From the NCBI GenBank assembly GCA_037440065.1, contig JBBIUV010000016.1, positions 496,001-560,000 on the forward strand: a stretch of 64,000 bases of DNA, given 5' to 3'. The stretch's first letter is position 1. Every line of letters starts with the position of its first letter. The notes below the pieces were generated by a model. That model had not been told where the DNA came from, did not search any database, and was given only the letters and a program-made list of their open reading frames with translations. The translations under genes and the position numbers were made by a program. This document shows positions 53,910-61,674 of this stretch, one piece after another. Source of the DNA: UBA1563 sp037440065. Lineage in GTDB: Bacteria > Bacteroidota > Ignavibacteria > Ignavibacteriales > Ignavibacteriaceae.

Positions 53910-54902
53910 ATGTTCACCGTTGGGAAAATAAATATTGAAAAGGGAATCTTTCTCGCGCCGATGGAAGATATATCCGATGTTTCATTCCGATTAGTTTGCA
54001 AAGAACTTGGTGCCGATGTAGTTTATACTGAATTTGCCAATGCAGAAGGACTAATTCGCCAATCAGAAAAAACGCATAGAAAACTTAACATTATTGATGA
54101 AGAAAGACCGGTCGGGATACAAATTTACGGTTCAACAATTTCCTCAATGGTTGGAGCTGCAAAGATTGCAGAAGAACAGCAACCCGATTTAATTGACATT
54201 AACGCAGGGTGCTGGATAAAAAATATTTGTAATTCGGGTGCAGGTGCCGGACTTTTAAAAGATCCGGCTTATCTCCAAAAGTTAGCCAAAAATGTTGTTG
54301 ATGCGGTTAATCTTCCGGTAACCGTAAAAACTAGAATTGGTTGGGATGCTTTTACTCTTCACATTTTAGAAGTTGCAAAGAGATTAGAAGATGTTGGTGT
54401 AAAGGCTTTAACCGTTCATTGCCGAACCCGCTCTCAAGGACATTCCGGCGATCCCGACTGGAGTTGGATTCCGCGCATAAAAGAAGTTGTGAATATACCT
54501 GTTGTACTTAACGGTGGAATAATGACAGCGGAAGATGTTCAACGTGCTTTTAAGGAAACAAACGCCGATGCGGTGATGATAGCGCGTGGTGCGATCGGGA
54601 ATCCGTGGATTTTTGAGGAAGCAAAAGATATTATGAACAACGGGAAAAGACTCCATCCACTTTCCACAGGTAAAAAAATTAGAACGTGTTTGCGTCACCT
54701 AGAACTAGCAATTAAAGTTAAAGGTGAAGAACGGGCTGTTATTGAACACCGGAAATTTTATACCGGGTATTTGAAAGGGATGTACAACGCCCACGTTGTT
54801 AGAAACAGCTTGATGACGGTTTACGATTATCACTCAGTTGAAGAAATATTACTTCATTTTCTGCAGAGTTTAGAAAAAGTAAATTATGCCGCAGCGGTCT
54901 GA
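53910..54902 (+). CDS. dusB: tRNA-dihydrouridine synthase (DusB-like)
   Basis: A 330-residue FMN-dependent TIM-barrel enzyme. LAPMEDISDVSFR at the start, GIQIYGS, KTRIGWD, VHCRTRSQGHSG, VVLNGGI and MIARGAIGNPWIF are standard Dus motifs. The catalytic cysteine is Cys101. Its motif reads NAGCWIKNI instead of the usual NxGCPxKKV, so the Pro is Trp and one of the two Lys is Asn. It reduces uridine in tRNA D-loops. It overlaps the next gene by 17 bases. Confidence 0.88.
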   Translation: MFTVGKINIEKGIFLAPMEDISDVSFRLVCKELGADVVYTEFANAEGLIRQSEKTHRKLNIIDEERPVGIQIYGSTISSMVGAAKIAEEQQPDLIDINAGCWIKNICNSGAGAGLLKDPAYLQKLAKNVVDAVNLPVTVKTRIGWDAFTLHILEVAKRLEDVGVKALTVHCRTRSQGHSGDPDWSWIPRIKEVVNIPVVLNGGIMTAEDVQRAFKETNADAVMIARGAIGNPWIFEEAKDIMNNGKRLHPLSTGKKIRTCLRHLELAIKVKGEERAVIEHRKFYTGYLKGMYNAHVVRNSLMTVYDYHSVEEILLHFLQSLEKVNYAAAV

Positions 54903-55509
54903 TAAAGAAGAAAAAGGAAACAAGAATCTCTTTTACAAAATCGCAAGAATTAGTTCTACACTTTTCGTTCCTCCTACATTAACACTTTTTTCTTTCACTC
55001 TTCTTGGTTTCAAGTACGAACTTACAGAAGTAAATCAAGTTATTGTTATTAGTTCGGGGTTTCTCTGGACTTTCTTCCTTCCCATTATCTTTTTCATTAT
55101 CATGTTAAAAAAGAAAAAGATCATCAATCAAGATGCAGAGTTAAAGGAAGAAAGAACTTTCCCTTTTCTTTTCGGTTTGTCTCTTTTACTCATCGGGTAT
55201 TTTTTACTGAGAACATTTAACATTAATCCTCTCACGCTAACATTTTGGTTTTGCTACATTATTAACACGATGACTATAATTCTCATAAACAAGACTTGGA
55301 AAATTAGCATTCATGCATTGGGAATTTCGGCACCGTTAGCATTATTTTCTTTTATTGGAAGTTGGGTAGCGATGCCTCTTTTAATTTTGCTTTTCTTGGT
55401 TGGGTGGTCGCGAATTTATTTAAAATGTCATACTTTTGCACAAGTAATTACAGGAGCTTTGCTCGGATTTATTTCAACGTATCTTCAACTTTATTTATTC
55501 CTACGTTAA
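54886..55509 (+). CDS. PAP2-like integral membrane protein, degenerate active site
   Basis: A 207-residue membrane protein with about six helices (from about 22 to 205). The pattern SIHALGISAP followed by WSRIYLKCHTFAQVITGALLG resembles the C2 and C3 motifs of PAP2 phosphatases. The histidine after SR-x5 is kept, but the following Asp is Gln, and no KxxxxxxRP C1 motif is visible. It may be an inactive or altered PAP2-fold protein. The ATG overlaps the dus gene; a later start cannot be excluded. Confidence 0.6.
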   Translation: MPQRSDKEEKGNKNLFYKIARISSTLFVPPTLTLFSFTLLGFKYELTEVNQVIVISSGFLWTFFLPIIFFIIMLKKKKIINQDAELKEERTFPFLFGLSLLLIGYFLLRTFNINPLTLTFWFCYIINTMTIILINKTWKISIHALGISAPLALFSFIGSWVAMPLLILLFLVGWSRIYLKCHTFAQVITGALLGFISTYLQLYLFLR

Positions 55510-55511
55510 TT

Positions 55512-57203
55512 ATGGCAGAAAAAAAAGAAATAATAAACTTGCTAGATGAAATTGCCGATCTGCTTGAATTCAAGTCGGAAAATCCTTTCAAAATCAGTGC
55601 GTTCCGCAACGGTTCCAACACCATCCGCAAAATAAATGAAGACATTAATGAACTGGTCAATTCCGGCAAGCTTAAAGAAGTTAAAGGAATAGGGAAGGGG
55701 ATTTATGGAGTGATTGAGGAGTATTGCTCCCATGGATTCTCTGCAACTTTGGAAGAATTAAAAAAGAATATTCCGGACTCGCTGTTTGAACTATTCCTCA
55801 TCCGTGGATTGGGACCGAAGAAAATTGCTCAGCTATTTAAACAAGAAAATATTAAAAGTTTGGATGAGCTCAGAATTGCTTGTACAGAGAATAAACTAGT
55901 TGTCGTGAAGGGTTTCGGGGAGAAAATTCAACAGAAAGTTTTAGATGAGATCAAACAAATTGAGGCAAACAAGAACTTACTCCTCTTTAATTTTGCGGAA
56001 TGTGAAGCAGCGAAAATTGAACAACTTCTTAAGTCAATTCTGTTAATTAAAAAATATTCATTTACCGGTGAAATAAGAAGAATAAGAGAAGTTTATTCTT
56101 TTCTAGAAATCGTAGTTTTAGTTGAAGCTGAAAAAACAAATGAGTTGATCCAATTATTAAAAGACAAGATAGTGATTGATGAACTCAGCGAAGAGTCGAT
56201 CAAATCAAATACAACCTATAACCTTCCGTTAACAATTTATATTACATATTCTGAAGAAGATTTTACGAATAAATTATTTGTTACAACCGGTTCTAAAGAG
56301 TTTCTCGAAAGATTAAATTACTCCCCCAAAAAGCATCGAGCAAAAAGTGAAGAAGAAATCTTCACAAAAATGAATTCGATTTATGTTGCTCCCGAGATGA
56401 GAGAAGAAGAATTCCATTCGCTCATTAAAACCGTACATAAACTCCGTTGTGCACTTTCTATAGAACATTTAAAAGGATTTCTCCATTTCCACACAACTTA
56501 TTCTGATGGATTATTTCCATTAGAAGAAATGATTTTATCAGCGAGAAGTCTGGGTTATGATTATTTTGCCGTCTGCGATCATAGTAAAACTGCTGCTTAT
56601 GCAAATGGATTGAGTGAGGAGCGTATCTTACTGCAACGAAAAGAAATAAAAGCAATAGCTGCCAAAAACAATTGGCAGTTGCTGCAAGGAATTGAATCGG
56701 ATATTTTAAGTAACGGTGATTTAGATTATCCGGAAGAAATTTTGAAAGAATTTCAATTTGTTGTCGCATCGGTTCATTCTAATTTTTCTCTTTCGGAAGA
56801 TGATATGACGAAACGGATTATTAGAGCAGTCGAGAATCCTTATACAGATGTGCTCGGGCATCCAACAGGACGATTACTCTTACACCGTGCTCCATATAAA
56901 CATGACATTAAAAAAATTATAGATGCATGCAGCAGAAATCGAGTTGCGATTGAAATAAACGCTCATCCTAACCGGCTTGACCTGGATTGGCGGAATATCT
57001 TTTACGCAAGAGAACAAAGCTGTTTGTTTTCCATTAATGCAGATGCTCACTCGTTGGAGAATATTCTTCTGACAAAATATGGAGTCGCAATCGCACGTAA
57101 AGGGGGAATACAACCTGAAGAAGTGATAAACTGTCTCAGCTACATAGATTTTATTAAATTCCTTAACAGAAAAGTTACAAGAAAAGTTGGCAGCTATGAG
57201 TAA
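55512..57203 (+). CDS. PolX-type protein: HhH, degenerate polymerase palm, PHP domain
   Basis: A 563-residue protein with the PolX domain order. HhH motifs are EVKGIGKGIYGVI (about 56-68), LIRGLGPKKIAQLF (about 95-108) and VKGFGEKIQQKVL (about 133-145). The palm strand reads GEIRRIREVYSFLEIVV (from Gly186); the two catalytic aspartates of the usual DxD are Phe197 and Glu199, and the third Asp position also appears lost. The C-terminal PHP domain from about 325 has HFHTTYSDG (His325, His327, Asp332), CDHS, VHSNF, GHPTGR, INAHP and NADAHS, all metal-ligand motifs. It should act as a 3'-5' exonuclease or phosphoesterase more than as a polymerase. ATG at 55512 is preferred to an upstream frame. 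Confidence 0.85.
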   Translation: MAEKKEIINLLDEIADLLEFKSENPFKISAFRNGSNTIRKINEDINELVNSGKLKEVKGIGKGIYGVIEEYCSHGFSATLEELKKNIPDSLFELFLIRGLGPKKIAQLFKQENIKSLDELRIACTENKLVVVKGFGEKIQQKVLDEIKQIEANKNLLLFNFAECEAAKIEQLLKSILLIKKYSFTGEIRRIREVYSFLEIVVLVEAEKTNELIQLLKDKIVIDELSEESIKSNTTYNLPLTIYITYSEEDFTNKLFVTTGSKEFLERLNYSPKKHRAKSEEEIFTKMNSIYVAPEMREEEFHSLIKTVHKLRCALSIEHLKGFLHFHTTYSDGLFPLEEMILSARSLGYDYFAVCDHSKTAAYANGLSEERILLQRKEIKAIAAKNNWQLLQGIESDILSNGDLDYPEEILKEFQFVVASVHSNFSLSEDDMTKRIIRAVENPYTDVLGHPTGRLLLHRAPYKHDIKKIIDACSRNRVAIEINAHPNRLDLDWRNIFYAREQSCLFSINADAHSLENILLTKYGVAIARKGGIQPEEVINCLSYIDFIKFLNRKVTRKVGSYE

Positions 57204-57969
57204 TTTGATCTTAACAGAGACAAAAGGGGAGATAGGAATCATTAAGTTGAATAATCCTCAAAAGCGAAATGCTCTTTCTCCGGAATTAATCAACGATTTT
57301 ATTTCTGTGTTAAAGGAATTGGAAAATGACAAAGCGGTTTCCGGAATAATTATTACGGGAGAGGGAAAAGCATTTTGCGCGGGGGCTGATCTAACATATA
57401 TAAAAACTTTACAATCAAATTCACTACGTGATAATGAAAAGGATTCAGGGGTGATCGCCGAGTTGTTTCTTTCTCTCTATGAATGCAACAAACCGACGGT
57501 TGCTGCAGTAAATGGTCCCGCTATTGCTGGGGGATGCGGTTTAGCCATTGCATGCGATTATGTGATAGCAAAAAAAGATTTTGCAACGTTTGGTTTTACC
57601 GAAGCAAAAATTGGATTTGTTCCGGCGATAATTTCTTTTCTTCTACTTAAAAGATTACCGGAAGCCAAAGTCCGGCAAATGTTGATCAGCGGGAGAATGC
57701 TAACCTCAGAAGATGCAAAGAGTATTGGGTTGGTTGATTTTATGGAAAATGACGTACTCGATTTTTCTTTCAATTTGATCAACGATCTTTCCGCTAATTC
57801 TAGAACAAGTATAAGTGAGACAAAGAAACTGCTGCGCCATGTTTCAAGTTTATCATACCGGCAGGCTGTTGAATATGCAAAAACAATTAATGCTCTTTCG
57901 AGAACTTCAAAAGATTTTAATAATGGAATAAACTCATTTCTAACAAAACATGGAGAAACTAATGAATAA
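57196..57969 (+). CDS. Enoyl-CoA hydratase/isomerase family protein
   Basis: A 257-residue crotonase-fold enzyme. ATG at 57196 (MSNLIL) is preferred to TTG at 57187 and overlaps the PolX stop by 8 bases. Motifs are FCAGADLTYI near 60-70 and AVNGPAIAGGCGLAIACDYV near 99-118, the oxyanion-hole segments. The Glu in FTEAKIGFVPAI is at the catalytic position, most like 3-methylglutaconyl-CoA hydratases of leucine breakdown. Fatty-acid or amino-acid CoA-ester hydration is expected. It overlaps apt. Confidence 0.87.
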   Translation: MSNLILTETKGEIGIIKLNNPQKRNALSPELINDFISVLKELENDKAVSGIIITGEGKAFCAGADLTYIKTLQSNSLRDNEKDSGVIAELFLSLYECNKPTVAAVNGPAIAGGCGLAIACDYVIAKKDFATFGFTEAKIGFVPAIISFLLLKRLPEAKVRQMLISGRMLTSEDAKSIGLVDFMENDVLDFSFNLINDLSANSRTSISETKKLLRHVSSLSYRQAVEYAKTINALSRTSKDFNNGINSFLTKHGETNE

Positions 57970-58486
57970 TTTAGCGGACTTCATTCGAGATGTACCCGAT
58001 TTTCCGAAGAAGGGAATCATCTTTAAAGATATTACAACTCTCTTGAAGAATCCTGAAGCATTGAAAAAAACTTCTTCCATTCTTTACGATCTGGCAAAGG
58101 ATAAAGGGATTACCAAAGTTGCCGGAATAGAATCACGCGGATTTATTTTCGGCGGATTGTTGGCAGAAAAATTAAACGCCGGATTCGTCCCGATAAGAAA
58201 GCCGAATAAACTTCCCGCAGAAAAGATTTCCGAAACTTACTCGCTTGAATATGGAACGGATAAAATAGAAATCCATACCGATGCGATTGTTCCCGGAGAT
58301 AAAGTGCTTCTGCACGATGATCTGCTCGCAACCGGAGGAACCGCAAACGCCGCTGTAAAACTTATTGAAAAACTGGGCGGGGAAGTAGTGCAAATTTCTT
58401 TTCTGATTGAGTTGGTCTTTTTACACGGAAAAGAACAGTTAAAAGGATATGAGATTCAATCATTGATTAAATATGATGGAGAGTAA
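57962..58486 (+). CDS. apt: Adenine phosphoribosyltransferase
   Basis: A 174-residue purine salvage enzyme that makes AMP from adenine and PRPP. IRDVPDFPKKGIIFKDIT opens the protein, IESRGFIFG and RKPNKLPAE follow, and the PRPP-binding loop is LLHDDLLATGGTANAA (His for the usual Val before the Asp pair). ATG at 57962 is chosen over 57950 because GGAG at 57951-57955 provides a ribosome-binding site. It overlaps the hydratase stop codon by 8 bases and ends the housekeeping run. Confidence 0.94.
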   Translation: MNNLADFIRDVPDFPKKGIIFKDITTLLKNPEALKKTSSILYDLAKDKGITKVAGIESRGFIFGGLLAEKLNAGFVPIRKPNKLPAEKISETYSLEYGTDKIEIHTDAIVPGDKVLLHDDLLATGGTANAAVKLIEKLGGEVVQISFLIELVFLHGKEQLKGYEIQSLIKYDGE

Positions 58487-59135
58487 GGATATACATGGCG
58501 TTCCCTTTGTGAACCATGCGATAAGGAAAGTAGGTATTATGAGAAAGAAATTATAATATTAAATGGAGATTGAAGAACAAAAGATTAAAGTAATGTAATC
58601 TGTAATCTACTAAATAACACGATCGCGGGAAGAATTAAATTGTTAGTTAGATTATATTTTTGATAATGAAATAGATAGATTCACTCAAAATTCATAATCG
58701 CTTATTCTATGTAGACATTTTAGAAAGCATATCCTTTATCCCTATTCGATTTCACCGCTAAAACATGATAGGATAACCATTAATAATTAAGTTTCCTATT
58801 AATGCTTCATGAAAGAAGCATATTTCAAAATATAAAAGATTGGAAACAATTAACCGATTCTAAACAGTTATAAGGAGAGATTCATATTGATAGAAAATTT
58901 ATCTTACTATAAATAAGTTAATAATTACAACTTTGTTAACACGATAAATTTATTGGATTCTGCTAAAATTAAATTTATTTTTACCTAATGGTAATTATAC
59001 ATTTATTCCAAATTATTGTGTGCATTTAACTAATTACTTGAGTGGATCTGAATAAAATATTGTTTTATTTGTAAAATCAAATTCATAGATTCAAAACAAC
59101 TATTAAAATAAATTCATAATCCAAAGGTTAATTAT
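58487..59135. other. Long A+T-rich intergenic region
   Basis: A 649-base gap without a convincing gene. It has a small hairpin at 58802-58821 (ATGCTTC/GAAGCAT, 6-nt loop) without a T-tract. I looked for cobalamin riboswitch box sequences because a TonB receptor follows, and saw none. It probably contains the promoter of the receptor-YfiR-sensor operon. Confidence 0.5.
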
Positions 59136-61127
59136 ATGGGAAAAAAAACGAAGCGGGGCTGGGCGTCTTGGGCTAAGTTATCATTACACTCCATGTTTCT
59201 TCTTTTAATTATATTTGTTGGCAGCTCACTTGCTCAGAATTACGAAGACCTCAGCCTAGAACAACTCTTAGATATTAAAATTGAAGTTGCTTCAAGCAGC
59301 AGTCAAACAATTTTTAACACTCCTTCTACAGTTTCGGTTATAGACAAAAAGATGATAAAGCAATATAATTTTAATTCTGTTGCAGAAGCTCTGAATATCA
59401 TTCCCGGGTTTGAAGTAATGCGAACATATTTTAAAAGAAATATTCCAACATCGAGAGATATTTTACAGCCTCAATATGCAAATAAAGTTCTCGTTTTAAT
59501 AAATGGAATACCGCAATGGAATGCTGCTACAGGTGAAACAAACATTGACAGGGTAAATATCAACGATGTTGAAAGAATTGAAGTATTAAAAGGGCCGGCG
59601 TCTGTACTTTATGGAACCAATGCATACACCGGTGCAATAAATATCGTAATAAAAAATTCTGAACTCGAAAGTTCTGCCGTACATTTAGCTGTTGGCTCTA
59701 ATGGAAGACTTCAGGCTGGCGGAAATGTAAATCTAATAAACAATGATTGGAAAACTTTTATTTCAGCAAATACATCTGATGAAACCGGTCATGATTATTT
59801 ATTTAAAGATGAAGATAAAGTTGAAGGTTTTATTAAAGAATATTTAAAGGAAAATAACTTCAACCTTTTATCTAAATATAAGGGGCATACTTTCCTTTTT
59901 AACACATATATAACTCACGAAAGTTATTTAGGAAACACAACGTCATTTGCTACAGGCGCCGGAAAAGATCAGGTATTAAACGGTTATTTATTGTCATACG
60001 GTTTAGATCATTCATTTACAGAGAAGCTGAATGTAAAATACAATTTAAGTTATGATTATAGTCAGAGAAATTTTGCAGGGTCTTTGGATGGAGTAATTAA
60101 ATCTCATATAGAAGGATATAGAATTACCAATAAAGTTAATCTTAATTACTCTATTTCTGAAAATTTTGGATTTGATTTAGGCGCTGATTATGATACAAGA
60201 AAATCTTTAGCATGTGCTAATTATAACGAACTTAGAGATTCTGTTTTTGATTTTAATAACATGGCAGGCAAAAAATTGTATGAATATTCCCTTGCCGCTC
60301 AAGCTTATGGTAAATTCGGTGCATTCAATTTAGTTGCCGGTTCAAGAATTACTTGGAATGAATTGTTCGGTAAAAATCTTTCTTCAAGAGCTACGCTTGT
60401 TTATGCATTGGATGATAATAATAGTTTTAAATTAATTGCGGGGCAATCATACCGCGCACCAAGTTTATTTGAGTTATATTTTGAAACTCCGGATAACCAA
60501 GTTTTTGGAAATATTAACTTGAAGCCGGAGACCAGCAACTCAATCGAAATAGCATATTTGAATTCCATTGATAATTTTTTTGTGCAAGCGCTTGTATATT
60601 TCAGTTCGTATCAGAACAAAGTATACCGCGTAAGAAGATTTCCGAATCATCCTACAAATTATTCAGTTATTTACATTAACGGAAATGAATTTACAGCCAA
60701 AGGTGTTGAGTTAGAATTTCGTTACAGTCGTGCTAATTTATTAGATGCATTCTTAAATTATTCTTATTCAACCGGAAACTCGGGCGATGAGGTTAACAAC
60801 AGCGGTCACTACAACTTCAAATATATTCCGGCACATACTATTTCTTTTGGATTCGCAAAAGATTTCTCTGATGTAACACTTTCGTTACTTTCTAATTACC
60901 GCTCCAATGTCAATAGCCTTCTAGGGGAAATAAAACCAAGTATAACATTCGATTTTAATATCAGCTACGGTCAAAAATTTCTTAACGGAACTTTAAGTCA
61001 TAAACTTTCTGCAAAAAATTTATTTAACGAAGCTGTAATGTTTCCTGAATACAATGGACGCAACATAAAAGAAGTGCCTTCCGGTTATGGAAAAAGAATT
61101 TACTATGAACTTCAATACTCATTATAA
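59136..61127 (+). CDS. TonB-dependent receptor, co-encoded with YfiR and a sensor
   Basis: A 663-residue outer-membrane receptor. The signal peptide covers about 1-34, with a basic start (GKKTKRGW). A short extension with LSLEQLLDIKIEVASSSS precedes the plug (about 55-175, TPSTVSVIDKKMI, NIIPGFEVMRTYF, VLVLINGIPQWN and RIEVLKGPASVLYGTNAYTGAINI). The barrel closes with a terminal strand ending ELQYSL. This Cir/BtuB-like group often precedes YfiR-type proteins. It lacks STN and CarboxypepD_reg domains, unlike the two receptors of the large cluster. Ligand unknown. Confidence 0.88.
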   Translation: MGKKTKRGWASWAKLSLHSMFLLLIIFVGSSLAQNYEDLSLEQLLDIKIEVASSSSQTIFNTPSTVSVIDKKMIKQYNFNSVAEALNIIPGFEVMRTYFKRNIPTSRDILQPQYANKVLVLINGIPQWNAATGETNIDRVNINDVERIEVLKGPASVLYGTNAYTGAINIVIKNSELESSAVHLAVGSNGRLQAGGNVNLINNDWKTFISANTSDETGHDYLFKDEDKVEGFIKEYLKENNFNLLSKYKGHTFLFNTYITHESYLGNTTSFATGAGKDQVLNGYLLSYGLDHSFTEKLNVKYNLSYDYSQRNFAGSLDGVIKSHIEGYRITNKVNLNYSISENFGFDLGADYDTRKSLACANYNELRDSVFDFNNMAGKKLYEYSLAAQAYGKFGAFNLVAGSRITWNELFGKNLSSRATLVYALDDNNSFKLIAGQSYRAPSLFELYFETPDNQVFGNINLKPETSNSIEIAYLNSIDNFFVQALVYFSSYQNKVYRVRRFPNHPTNYSVIYINGNEFTAKGVELEFRYSRANLLDAFLNYSYSTGNSGDEVNNSGHYNFKYIPAHTISFGFAKDFSDVTLSLLSNYRSNVNSLLGEIKPSITFDFNISYGQKFLNGTLSHKLSAKNLFNEAVMFPEYNGRNIKEVPSGYGKRIYYELQYSL

Positions 61128-61143
61128 TTTTTAGGGTAAATGA

Positions 61144-61638
61144 ATGAAGCGGCTGATTTTGTTTGTTGTGTTATTCGCGGCAGCTAACGAGATTGTTTTG
61201 GCGCAGGATATGCCTGTGCCGATAAAACTGCAAGTAGCAATGTTTAAGAAAATCTTTAACTATAATGTAACGCTTCAGTCTAAGGGTGTTAAGCTTGCCG
61301 TTGTTTACGGTGATGCAAGAATAAAAGATGAATTGATAGATGGATTTAAGCAGTTCGGGTTATTTCCTACAGCTGTAAGTGCTACTGATATTGAAAAGCA
61401 AATTGCAAACTATAATGTTGTATATGTAACTCCAGGATGCGGCTCGTTGAAGTCCTTAACAGACAAGCATAAAGTTTTTTCAATCTCAGGACTTTCTTCG
61501 TTAGCTGAAAAGGGAGAGATTTCAATAGCAATTGGGGTAGAAGGCGGTAAGCCTAAGATTTTAATCAATAAGAAAAAGATAGAATCCGAAGGACAGGAGC
61601 TATCGCCAGATCTATTAAAAATTGCTAAAGTTTTATAA
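61144..61638 (+). CDS. YfiR-family (DUF4154-like) periplasmic protein
   Basis: A 164-residue exported protein with signal peptide ending IVLAQ (about 21). The start of the mature part, VPIKLQVAMFKKIFNYN, is a typical YfiR/DUF4154 opening, and the fold ends with an IAIGVEGGKPKILINKKKIE segment. In Pseudomonas YfiR represses the diguanylate cyclase YfiN from the periplasm; here the neighbour is a Cache-PAS sensor, so it may restrain that protein. It sits 16 bases behind the receptor gene. Confidence 0.75.
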   Translation: MKRLILFVVLFAAANEIVLAQDMPVPIKLQVAMFKKIFNYNVTLQSKGVKLAVVYGDARIKDELIDGFKQFGLFPTAVSATDIEKQIANYNVVYVTPGCGSLKSLTDKHKVFSISGLSSLAEKGEISIAIGVEGGKPKILINKKKIESEGQELSPDLLKIAKVL

Positions 61639-61674
61639 CAGTTAATTAAACGCAACAATTAGCAGCGATATGAC

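Noticed and set aside
58487..58540. Terminator behind apt (CATGG/CCATG)
   Set aside because: The possible stem is only 5 bp with a 15-nt loop and no T-tract.
58487..59135. Cobalamin or other riboswitch before the TonB receptor
   Set aside because: No B12-box-like core or conserved stem set was seen, and the region is too A+T-rich to fold into one by eye.
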